A stretch of 64,000 bases of DNA from Christensenella sp. UBA7862 (GTDB taxonomy: Bacteria; Bacillota; Clostridia; Christensenellales; UBA1242), in the NCBI GenBank assembly GCA_002500135.1, contig DLSM01000004.1, forward strand, positions 39,124 to 103,123, read 5' to 3'. The translations under genes and the position numbers were made by a program. Shown here piece by piece: positions 46,725-53,860 of the stretch; the stretch's first letter is position 1, and each line of letters opens with the position of its first letter. The notes under the pieces were generated by a model. That model had not been told where the DNA came from. It saw only the letters and a program-made list of their open reading frames with translations, and ran no database searches.

Positions 46725-47096
46725 ATTGTATTGTAATTTGTTCTTAAATTTCAATATTGTTGTTTCAAGACATTATTCAAATACATAACTATGAGCATTG
46801 TTAATGTTCTAGTTATTCCAAAATCATTAAAGTATATTTTCTTTATTTAATCTCCTTTACTCGCTTTTGGTGTCTTTTGTAGCATAGTTTTCCCCTAAGT
46901 CAAGGGAAACAAATATTGTTTATGTAATCTACTAGATTGAACATTCAGTCTAGTATTTTTTTTATTGCAATAATATTCCAACACAATATTTCTTTCTTCT
47001 TCCTTGACTTCTTGTATTAAAACTTTAAGGGTTATGTTTTGTATCCAAACTCTGCTCCAACGACACTTGCCAAAAGGCGGATAAAGGAGAAAATAT

Positions 47097-47726
47097 ATGA
47101 ACAAAAGAAAAAATGAAATACTAGAAAATAATGTTGTAATTAGTTTAGACAACATTGAAAAAATCTCAAAAGTTATTGCACTGGCTAGTCTAAGCAATTT
47201 TGAAAAGTATGCTTATTCAAGCTCAAAAAGAATAGAGTTTTTACACAAGCAATTACAAAAAGATATTCGTCATCACAGTGAATTAGATTGCTATTCAGAC
47301 GCTTACGATTTAGTTCAAGAAGCGAGTTTATTTTTACTAAAATTTGTAGGTCAAAGACTTGGAGATAACTGTACTTTTATTAAATCTACTGCAAAAGCTC
47401 CACAAACAATTTCAATTAGAATGGCTTGTTTCAAAACATTGTTTGCATATCTAAGAAAAGAAATGAAAAACGGAAACTCTGAAAACGAAGAATTACTTGA
47501 GTTTATTCCTGCAAAAGATTGTTTTGGAGAAGAAAAATCAAATTACACAAAAGTAAATAAGATTATTAAATGTTTAGTAACCAACAAATTAGAAAGTCAA
47601 ATTTTAGAGTATTACTACAATGGTGTTGAAGTAAAACTTATTGCCGAGTTTTTAGGAGTTAGCACAGACATTGTTTACAAACGCAGAAGAAAATTCAAAG
47701 ATAGATATTTAGCATATTGTATATAA
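47097..47726 (+). CDS. sigma-factor-like DNA-binding protein
   Basis: 209 residues with a two-domain plan like small sigma factors. A helical segment (SDAYDLVQEASLFLLKFVGQ, about 66-85) resembles sigma region 2 with its D-x2-Q-E motif. The C-terminal helix-turn-helix (LIAEFLGVSTDIVYKRRRKF, about 180-199) resembles region 4. The segment between is diverged. It could be an element-encoded sigma factor or an activator of excision and replication genes. It has a GGAG ribosome binding site and its own terminator, and is co-directional with the rep and integrase genes. Confidence 0.65.
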   Translation: MNKRKNEILENNVVISLDNIEKISKVIALASLSNFEKYAYSSSKRIEFLHKQLQKDIRHHSELDCYSDAYDLVQEASLFLLKFVGQRLGDNCTFIKSTAKAPQTISIRMACFKTLFAYLRKEMKNGNSENEELLEFIPAKDCFGEEKSNYTKVNKIIKCLVTNKLESQILEYYYNGVEVKLIAEFLGVSTDIVYKRRRKFKDRYLAYCI

Positions 47727-47734
47727 AAGTATAG

Positions 47735-47760
47735 GCTCACATCAAAAATGTGGGCTTTTT
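47735..47760 (+). terminator. terminator of the sigma-like gene
   Basis: Stem GCTCACAT/ATGTGGGC (47735-47742 with 47748-47755, one G-U pair) followed by five T residues. Confidence 0.75.
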
Positions 47761-48339
47761 ATGTGCGAATTTTGAATTTGACCTTAACTTTTCTATTTTT
47801 CGTGGCTTATATATGTAAGGTGTTACAAAAATGATACAAAATTGAAACAAGAACCGAACAAACCTGATACACAAATGAGATACCAATGTTTTTAAGTTAG
47901 TGCTATTGTCTAATTGTATCACAAAAATTTAGTATTTTTTTGACTATATTAGTTTAGTTTTCGTTTATACAAACTACTATTTTGTTTAGTTTTTATATGG
48001 ATAAAGTATGGGTGTAGTTTCTTGTATTTTTTAAAAATTTAGATATGCTTTTTGTGTGAGGTAATCAAAAAATCTAAAGTTTTTTTACAACTAAATACAA
48101 AAACTATACCAGAAAATACAATAATGTTACCAGTAATGTCATTCAAAACTTAAATTTTTTGTGATACCTTTACAATGAATTAAAAATAGACAACGCAAAA
48201 ATGACAAAACCGAGAAGATAGTTTATTGGTTTGCTTTTAGCCAAAATTAAAAGCCAGTGGTTGCATTTTATGGGCGTAGAAAAGAAAACTTTTCTATGTC
48301 CTTTTTAATTCCAAATTTTCAAAAAAGGAGTTAAAAATT
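47761..48339. other. AT-rich non-coding region before the rep genes (possible origin)
   Basis: About 580 bp without a plausible gene. It holds a long inverted pair GTATCACAAAAATTTA (47916-47931) with 48151-48167 (one extra base), and several GATAC/GTATC-containing words between 47820 and 48170. A perfect 8-bp hairpin TAGAAAAG/CTTTTCTA (48277-48284 with 48289-48296) lies close to the first rep gene. Origin or regulatory function is inference. Confidence 0.45.
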
Positions 48340-48474
48340 ATGCAAAAACTAGAAATTGAATTTGAAAACGAACTAGATTTAACCTTACTAGACAATGAAT
48401 TTTTTGTTGCAATGTTGAATCAGATTATGCTTTTCAAAAAATGCGAGGTGCAATATGGACTATCCCAAAACTAA
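48340..48474 (+). CDS. 44-residue small protein overlapping the HUH gene
   Basis: Begins MQKLEIEFENELDLTLLDNE, acidic at its start, then a hydrophobic FFVAMLNQIMLF helix. A strong AAAAGGAG ribosome binding site is 8 bases upstream. It overlaps the next gene by 20 bp in another frame and probably couples its translation. The downstream gene has only weak ribosome binding sequence of its own (GAGGTG). No family recognised. Confidence 0.6.
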   Translation: MQKLEIEFENELDLTLLDNEFFVAMLNQIMLFKKCEVQYGLSQN

Positions 48475-49336
48475 AGTATATTTTGATGGTAGTCATTTTA
48501 TTGGAATACCACCTGAAAAACAAATATGGAAGAAACGAAAGAATACAAAACCAAAACAAAAAGATGAAATACAAGAAAAAGTTAAAGAGTTATACAAAGC
48601 CGAAACTGGAACAAAGAAAGAAAAAACTGAAAAAGTTATTGAAAAAATAAATGAAGAAATTAAAGATGAAGAAAAAGTGAAAGAGATTGTAAAAGCAACT
48701 TTAGAAAAAGAAAAAAGGAATAAAATTGTTAGACTTACGAGATTGTATAGAAAAATTGGTTTGCAACAATGGACACACTTTTGCACTTTTACTTACGATA
48801 GCTTCAAACTAACCGAAGAAGAATTCAGAAAGAAATTACTTACTTGTTTAAGACATCTATCTCATAGAAAAAACTGGAAATACATTGGAGTGTTTGAACG
48901 AAGTCCAAAACTAGAAAGACTACATTTTCATGGAATATTTGTAATTGCTGAAATGGTTGGCGAGATTATTGAAACAAAAGATTATTCCACTAAAACACAT
49001 CAAATGCAGATTACTCACCAAAACACATTCTTTTTAGAAAGATTTGGAAGAAACGATTTCAAGGAGATAATCAACAATGTTGGTGTTAATGATGCAGTTA
49101 ATTATATTATGAAATACATTCGAAAAACTGGTGAAAAAGTTATTTATTCAAAGCACTTACAAACATATTTTGTTACAGATATTTTAGACGATGATGTTGT
49201 TTGCAGAATTGGTCAAGAAGATAGAAAAATATTGCTTTTTGATGATTTCAAATGTTTAGATTTTGAAACTGGCGAAGTTTTAGGACAGCCTAGCAAAAAC
49301 AAAGATTTAATAAATAAACTACCCAAAGCTTATTGA
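48455..49336 (+). CDS. HUH endonuclease, rolling-circle replication initiator type
   Basis: 293 residues. The three motifs of rolling-circle initiators are visible in order: motif I FCTFTYD (109-115), metal-binding HUH motif as HFH (157-159, in RLHFHGIFVI), and the catalytic Tyr motif YIMKYIRK (Y217, K220, Y221). The first 100 residues are a Lys/Glu-rich coiled segment. Related proteins start replication of small plasmids and microviruses (VP4-like). In this element it may replicate or mobilise the excised circle. The order of motifs and helical extension are clear; the exact subfamily is not. Confidence 0.75.
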   Translation: MDYPKTKVYFDGSHFIGIPPEKQIWKKRKNTKPKQKDEIQEKVKELYKAETGTKKEKTEKVIEKINEEIKDEEKVKEIVKATLEKEKRNKIVRLTRLYRKIGLQQWTHFCTFTYDSFKLTEEEFRKKLLTCLRHLSHRKNWKYIGVFERSPKLERLHFHGIFVIAEMVGEIIETKDYSTKTHQMQITHQNTFFLERFGRNDFKEIINNVGVNDAVNYIMKYIRKTGEKVIYSKHLQTYFVTDILDDDVVCRIGQEDRKILLFDDFKCLDFETGEVLGQPSKNKDLINKLPKAY

Positions 49337-49482
49337 TTGTCTTTCGGTTACAGAGCATAAACGAAAACTCTTTCTTGTCAAGGGTAAAATGTATTGATTC
49401 TCAACCCTTGACAAGAAAATTAAAACTTTAAGAATTAAGAAAACAATCCCTTTTCGTTTCTTTTCGCTCTGTCGAAAGACAA
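49337..49482. repeat. 146-bp nested inverted repeat between rep and integrase
   Basis: Three nested pairs share one axis. Outer: TTGTCTTTCG (49337-49346) with 49473-49482. Next: ACAGAGC (49350-49356) with 49466-49472. Inner: a perfect 15-bp pair TTTCTTGTCAAGGGT (49371-49385) with 49404-49418. It starts at the base after the HUH gene stop. It could be the nicking origin for the HUH protein, or an RNA structure controlling integrase expression. Confidence 0.75.
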
Positions 49483-49514
49483 AAATAAAACTTAATAAAA
49501 GGAGAATAAATAAA

Positions 49515-51020
49515 GTGAAAACAGCAGTAATATATGCAAGATATTCCAGCACTAACCAAACTGAGCAAAGTATTGAAGGTCAAGTTCATGTTTGCGAAGA
49601 TTATGCTAAAAAGCACGATATAATTATTGTAGATTCTTACATAGACCGAGCAATTTCTGGGACAACTGACAACAGAGAATCCTTTCAAAAAATGTTAAAA
49701 GATAGCAACAATAAAAAGTGGGACTATGTGTTAGTTTACAAACTAGATAGATTTGCAAGAAATAAGTTTGAGTCTGCAATCCATAGAAAGCACTTGAAAG
49801 ATAACGGAATAAAACTTTTATCCGCTATGGAAAATATTCCAGAAACACCTGAAGGAGTATTACTTGAATCTTTACTTGAAGGTATGAACCAATACTTCAG
49901 TGAAGAACTTGCTCAAAAAGTTAGTCGTGGGCTTCACGAATCTAGAATGAAAGGACATATAATCGGTTCAGTTCCTTATGGTTACATTAAAGAAAATAAA
50001 ATGCTAAAAGTGAACGAGGAAGAAAAACAAATCTTAACTAGAATGTTTGAAGATTATGCAAGTGGTAAAACAATTTTGCAAATCTCAAGAGATTTTGAAA
50101 AAGAGAATATTACTAATAAAGGTAAGCAGTTTATTCCAGAAACAATAAGATATTATCTAAAAAATGAATATTACACAGGTGTTTGCAGAATTAACAACAA
50201 AGTTTACGATAAAATATACCCACAAATAATCTCAAATGAACTATTTGAAAAAGTAAAAACAAAGTTAGATGCAAATAAATATGGTTGTAGAAAAGATAAC
50301 CACGAGATTTTTAGATTAAAAGACAAGATATATTGTGGTAATTGCAATCGCAAAATGTATCCAGTGTCTGCAATATCTTCAAATGGCAACACCATTCGCT
50401 ATTACAAATGTATAACTACTAAAAAGAAAAATTGTTTAACTGGAATAATAGACAAAAAGTTTATTGAAAACATAATAGATAAATTCTTAATATCTCAATT
50501 TAACATTCCTAAAAACTTAAATGAAATTTCAGAAAAAATATTTGAAATACATAAAAAAAGAGTTGGAACAAACAATGCTCTCAACTCTCTAAAAAGTAAT
50601 TTACAAAAAACTAATACTTCAATTTCAAATATTATGTCTGCTATTGAAAAAGGAATACTTACAGATACCACAAAACAACGACTTGAAGAACTAGAACACC
50701 AAAAGAAAGACCTGCAAGAAAAACTAATAATAGAACAATCTAAACAACAATTTGAACTCACAAAAGAAGATATACAAAACTACTTTAAGTTTACAATGAA
50801 ACAATGCCCAGATAGAGCCATTGAACTATTTATTCAAAGAGTAAATGTGTTTGAAAACAAAATAGAAATATCTCTAAACTACTCACTTAACACAAACATC
50901 TCTAAAACCGAAACCATATCTAAAAAACTTTTCACTGAAACTTTTACATCTACTCGTAAATTCAAAGGCGGAACAACTAAAACAACAAGCAAAGCATACG
51001 AAGTTTACTTGGTAATATAA
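49515..51020 (+). CDS. large serine recombinase (integrase of the element)
   Basis: 501 residues. The N-terminal resolvase domain (1-150) shows catalytic Ser11 in YARYSSTNQ and the later YKLDRFARN. The recombinase domain follows (about 160-260, GSVPYGYIKE). The zinc ribbon (about 272-312) has CGNC and a later KCITTKKKNC. A coiled coil is near 365-420. GTG start with GGAG 10 bases upstream. This group integrates at short non-identical att sites without host factors. It lies 140 bp from attR, and its terminator is between. Confidence 0.95.
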   Translation: MKTAVIYARYSSTNQTEQSIEGQVHVCEDYAKKHDIIIVDSYIDRAISGTTDNRESFQKMLKDSNNKKWDYVLVYKLDRFARNKFESAIHRKHLKDNGIKLLSAMENIPETPEGVLLESLLEGMNQYFSEELAQKVSRGLHESRMKGHIIGSVPYGYIKENKMLKVNEEEKQILTRMFEDYASGKTILQISRDFEKENITNKGKQFIPETIRYYLKNEYYTGVCRINNKVYDKIYPQIISNELFEKVKTKLDANKYGCRKDNHEIFRLKDKIYCGNCNRKMYPVSAISSNGNTIRYYKCITTKKKNCLTGIIDKKFIENIIDKFLISQFNIPKNLNEISEKIFEIHKKRVGTNNALNSLKSNLQKTNTSISNIMSAIEKGILTDTTKQRLEELEHQKKDLQEKLIIEQSKQQFELTKEDIQNYFKFTMKQCPDRAIELFIQRVNVFENKIEISLNYSLNTNISKTETISKKLFTETFTSTRKFKGGTTKTTSKAYEVYLVI

Positions 51021-51091
51021 AAAAACTATCTTTTACATTCACAAAGAAAAGCCTAACCTAACAAATAAATTACATAACAACCAACATAGAA

Positions 51092-51131
51092 AAAGAGCAT
51101 ACTATAGGAAAACTCCTGAAATATGCTCTTT
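51092..51131 (+). terminator. terminator of the integrase gene
   Basis: Perfect 9-bp stem AAAGAGCAT/ATGCTCTTT (51092-51100 with 51123-51131), with a smaller AGGA/TCCT stem in the loop and a T-rich tail. Confidence 0.7.
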
Positions 51132-51146
51132 ATTTCTTAGAAAATA

Positions 51147-51186
51147 CTGCTAGTTTCAAACAGCATTGACTAAAAGTGGTGTTTTT
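51147..51186. other. attR of the integrated element
   Basis: Element half: CTGCTAGTTTCAAA (51147-51160), inverse of the attL arm. Core: CAG (51161-51163). Host half: CATTGACTAAAA then GTGGTGTTTTT (51176-51186), which pairs with 34467-34477. The rest of 51187-51333 is AT-rich chromosomal sequence with no gene. Confidence 0.8.
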
Positions 51187-51333
51187 TACTATCATTTCTA
51201 CTTTATTCTACAACTACTATTATATTAAACTCAGTAAATCAATTTCGATTGTCGCTAACACTTTTCTTTCTTCTTTTTTTTCTCTCGACAACTTTCGATA
51301 ATCGCCAGTTTTTTATCTCTTCTTTTTCCTTTC

Positions 51334-52026
51334 TTATTTGAAATTCAGGTATTTCACAATTCCACAGGCTATGGCATAGCAGAGTTTGGTTTGATAGGCT
51401 TTGGTTTGAAGCAGGGCTTCTTCTTGTGGGTTGCTTAAAAATCCACATTCCACAAGCACTGAGGGGATATTGGTGCAATTTACTATGTAATAATCTCCCA
51501 CTTTGGCGGTCTTTTTCGCCCCTTCAATCTGTACACCAAGTTCTTGTTGCACGCAAGTGGCAAACTTTTCGCCTTCTTCACTTCCCTTTTTGAAAAACGT
51601 CTGTGCTCCAGAACAACTTGACAATGGAAAACTGTTCATATGCAATGACACGACAAGAGTTGGGTTGCTTTCTTCAATAATTTCCTTTCTTCGCTTCATA
51701 TCGCTCTTTTTTAGGTTCTTTTGGCTGGAATCATACAATCCGTTGCCGTCACTTCGTGTAAGTCTGACAGAAACGCCCATGTTTTCAAGTTGTTTGGCAA
51801 GATTTTGGGCAAAAGTCAAGTTTAACTCGCTTTCATAAACACCTGTCATTTTTCCAACGCAGCCACCGTCAATTCCGCCGTGTCCAGCGTCAATTACAAC
51901 AGTACATTCGCTTTTTGGCATATATCCCACGTCTTTCACAGCAAAAAAAGTTCCGCACGCCCCCGCCACTGCGACCAAAATTAAAACCGCAACAATTATC
52001 CACTTTCTTTTCAAACAAATAATCAT
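51334..52026 (-). CDS. N-acetylmuramoyl-L-alanine amidase, CwlD-like
   Basis: Zinc amidase that cuts the bond between muramic acid and the stem peptide. After an N-terminal membrane anchor (about residues 9-30) comes the Amidase_3 domain. Zinc ligands are His in VIDAGHGGIDGG, Glu in YESELNLTF and His in VVSLHMNSF. The catalytic Glu is in SVLVECGFLSN. At 230 residues with one domain and no binding repeats, it matches CwlD, which makes muramic lactam in the spore cortex. A general wall amidase cannot be excluded. It is convergent with the element. Confidence 0.88.
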   Translation of the reverse strand: MIICLKRKWIIVAVLILVAVAGACGTFFAVKDVGYMPKSECTVVIDAGHGGIDGGCVGKMTGVYESELNLTFAQNLAKQLENMGVSVRLTRSDGNGLYDSSQKNLKKSDMKRRKEIIEESNPTLVVSLHMNSFPLSSCSGAQTFFKKGSEEGEKFATCVQQELGVQIEGAKKTAKVGDYYIVNCTNIPSVLVECGFLSNPQEEALLQTKAYQTKLCYAIACGIVKYLNFK

Positions 52027-52228
52027 AATATCCTCAAAATATTTTATTAAAAAGAGTGCTGTTATATGCAGAATTTGTCATTTTTGACATTTTACAATAT
52101 TAGTTTTATATTTTCCCCGAATTTTTGGTGATTGTTTGTGATTTTAGCGATGAAAAACATAAAAAATTGTTTTTTTGCTTATAAATTTGTTATTTTCTAC
52201 AAAAAAATGAGTTTTTTGCCCATATATA

Positions 52229-52257
52229 TTGCAAAAAAGTCATTTGTATGTTAAAAT
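52229..52257 (+). promoter_or_regulatory. promoter of the zinc-ribbon membrane protein gene
   Basis: TTGCAA (52229-52234) and TAAAAT (52252-52257), spaced 17 bp. The rest of 52027-52297 is very AT-rich. Confidence 0.55.
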
Positions 52258-52309
52258 AAGTTATAAATATGAGATAAAGGTTTAATTTTATCCATAAATG
52301 GAGGGAAAT

Positions 52310-52759
52310 ATGGGAGAAATGAAAGGCAAATTTGCCAACGAAGAAATGTACAAAAGGTGGAAAAGAAGGCTTATCGTCATTGGTTCAATTTTGCTTGCTG
52401 TGGGCGTTGGGTTCCTTATTGCAGGTTTTATAAGACTTAGCCAAGTTCTTAAAGACTTATCCAATGGTGGTCAGTTTGGTGCAATAGGACTAATTGGCAT
52501 TGGTGGCTTTTCAACAATATTTAGTTTGTCATGCTTTAGTGCTGCATTTAGACGTGAAATGACTTCTTATAGTGCAGCAACGGTCGCCCCTGTGGCAAAA
52601 GACGTTGCAGACTATGCTTCAGACGAGATTATTCCTAACGTCACAAAATCTATTCAAGATGCAAAGTCAGACGAAGAAACAAAGTACTGCTCTGAATGTG
52701 GTGCAAAAAATAAAAAGTCTGCAAACTTCTGCTCAAAATGTGGTAAGAAATTTGAATAA
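52310..52759 (+). CDS. membrane protein with C-terminal zinc ribbon
   Basis: I prefer the ATG at 52310 (MGEMKGKF) because GGAGGG lies 7 bases upstream; an in-frame ATG at 52298 includes that site in its own codons. Two hydrophobic segments (about 22-43 and 60-80 of the 149 residues) are followed by a helical linker. The last 25 residues form a zinc ribbon (CSECG...CSKCG). The role is unknown; such proteins are common in Clostridia. Confidence 0.75.
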   Translation: MGEMKGKFANEEMYKRWKRRLIVIGSILLAVGVGFLIAGFIRLSQVLKDLSNGGQFGAIGLIGIGGFSTIFSLSCFSAAFRREMTSYSAATVAPVAKDVADYASDEIIPNVTKSIQDAKSDEETKYCSECGAKNKKSANFCSKCGKKFE

Positions 52760-52770
52760 GAAAAAAAATT

Positions 52771-52798
52771 AGTGACCTAACAAAAGGTCACTTTTTTT
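52771..52798. terminator. bidirectional terminator between the zinc-ribbon gene and tsaD
   Basis: Perfect 8-bp stem AGTGACCT/AGGTCACT (52771-52778 with 52785-52792), with A8 before it and T7 after it. It serves both convergent genes. Confidence 0.85.
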
Positions 52799-53849
52799 AT
52801 AGTGGAATATTTGAAACTGCCCCAAGATTTATGTCACTTAGTCCAATGTCACTTAGAAGATTGAAATATCCTTGGCTTGCAATCATTGCTGCGTTGTCTG
52901 TGCATAATTTCATCTCTGGCATATACACATTGATATTCATTTTTTCTGCTTGTGTTTTAAGTGCATTTCTCAAATAACTATTTGCCGAAACACCACCTGC
53001 AACGCAAAGTTTGTTGCAATTTTTTTCTTTGCATGCTCTTATACACTTTTCAACAAGTGGGTCAAAGGCTTCCTTCTGAAAAGACGCACAAACGTCTTCT
53101 ACGGGGACTTCTTTGCCTTTTTGAGTGAGAGTGTGGACATAGTTAATTATGGCGGTTTTAAGCCCGCTGAACGAGCAATCATAACTATGCTTCAAATTGT
53201 CTTTTACAAAGCGGATATTTGCATTGCCCTCTTTTGCAATTTTGTCAATTTTTGGTCCCCCTGGGTAGCCAAGCCCCATAACTCTTGCAATTTTGTCCCC
53301 CGCTTCACCCACTGCATCATCAAGTGTGGAGCCGATTGTTTCAAAGTTTGTGTAATCTTTTGCATAGACAATGGCAGTGTGTCCGCCACTGACAATAAGT
53401 CCAACAAATGGCGGCGTTAAGTCCTTGTGAGAGATGTAATTGGCACTGACATGCCCACGAATGTGATTGACTGCAATGAGCGGAATGTTAAGGCTATATG
53501 CCAATGTTTTTGCAAATGACACGCCCACCATTAAAGCTCCAATAAGCCCCGCCCCATAGGTTACAGCAATGGCGTCAATGTCTTGCAAGGCGACATTCGC
53601 AGTTTTCAAGGCTTCGTCAAGCACTCCCATAATTGCCATGACGTGATTTCTGCTTGCCACCTCTGGCACAACTCCGCCAAAGCGAGTATGTATGTCAATT
53701 TGCGTTGCGATTATGTTTGAAAGCACTTCTCTGCCGTTTTTTACAACAGCGATTGATGTTTCATCACAACTGCTCTCTATTCCCAAAATTAACACATCTT
53801 TTTGATTTTTAAGTTTTTCAACTTTCTTCTGCATTTCTTCAAAATACAT
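52797..53849 (-). CDS. tsaD: tRNA threonylcarbamoyladenosine transferase subunit TsaD
   Basis: Transfers threonylcarbamoyl to A37 of ANN-decoding tRNAs, with TsaB and TsaE (not in this window). The signature NHIRGH (H129 and H133, metal ligands), the N-terminal GIESSCDETSIAVV and the GGVSANSYLR block near residue 288 are present. It has 350 residues; the first 18 or so are an extension before the conserved core. It follows prfB by 11 bp and ends at a shared terminator. Confidence 0.97.
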   Translation of the reverse strand: MYFEEMQKKVEKLKNQKDVLILGIESSCDETSIAVVKNGREVLSNIIATQIDIHTRFGGVVPEVASRNHVMAIMGVLDEALKTANVALQDIDAIAVTYGAGLIGALMVGVSFAKTLAYSLNIPLIAVNHIRGHVSANYISHKDLTPPFVGLIVSGGHTAIVYAKDYTNFETIGSTLDDAVGEAGDKIARVMGLGYPGGPKIDKIAKEGNANIRFVKDNLKHSYDCSFSGLKTAIINYVHTLTQKGKEVPVEDVCASFQKEAFDPLVEKCIRACKEKNCNKLCVAGGVSANSYLRNALKTQAEKMNINVYMPEMKLCTDNAAMIASQGYFNLLSDIGLSDINLGAVSNIPL

Positions 53850-53860
53850 TTTTCACCGCC

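Larger units (their letters stand above)
46430..47096. other. gene-poor region with large inverted repeats
   Basis: No convincing gene in about 665 bp. It contains two strong dyads listed separately (46513-46570 and 46657-46724). A plus-strand reading frame covers 46516-46788, but it runs through both hairpins. From about 46725 to 47080 the sequence is AT-rich without clear motifs; a GGAG ribosome binding site for the sigma-like gene is at its end. Confidence 0.6.
34488..51163. mobile_element. integrated serine-integrase element carrying defence genes
   Basis: About 16.7 kb bounded by a 3-bp direct repeat CAG. Just inside each end are 14-bp inverted repeats (34492-34505 and 51147-51160). Joining the inner sides gives a palindromic attP. 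Joining the outer flanks restores an 11-bp stem-loop (34467-34477 with 51176-51186), which fits an uninterrupted terminator between the convergent yugP-like and cwlD-like genes. The integrase gene lies next to the right end. Contents: helicase pair, restriction-modification pair, sigma-like gene, HUH protein, integrase. It has no recognisable conjugation genes, phage structural genes or relaxase of the MOB type, so it is either mobilisable, satellite-like, or moved by the HUH protein. Its AT content is higher than that of the flanks. Confidence 0.85.

Noticed and set aside
46516..46788. 90-codon plus-strand frame in the element
   Set aside because: It runs through both large hairpins and past the T-tract of a terminator, has no good ribosome binding site and no recognised motif. 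A remnant of an old gene in its middle part cannot be excluded.
34488..51163. Prophage or conjugative element
   Set aside because: No capsid, terminase, portal, tail, lysis, type IV secretion or MOB relaxase gene is visible between the att sites.
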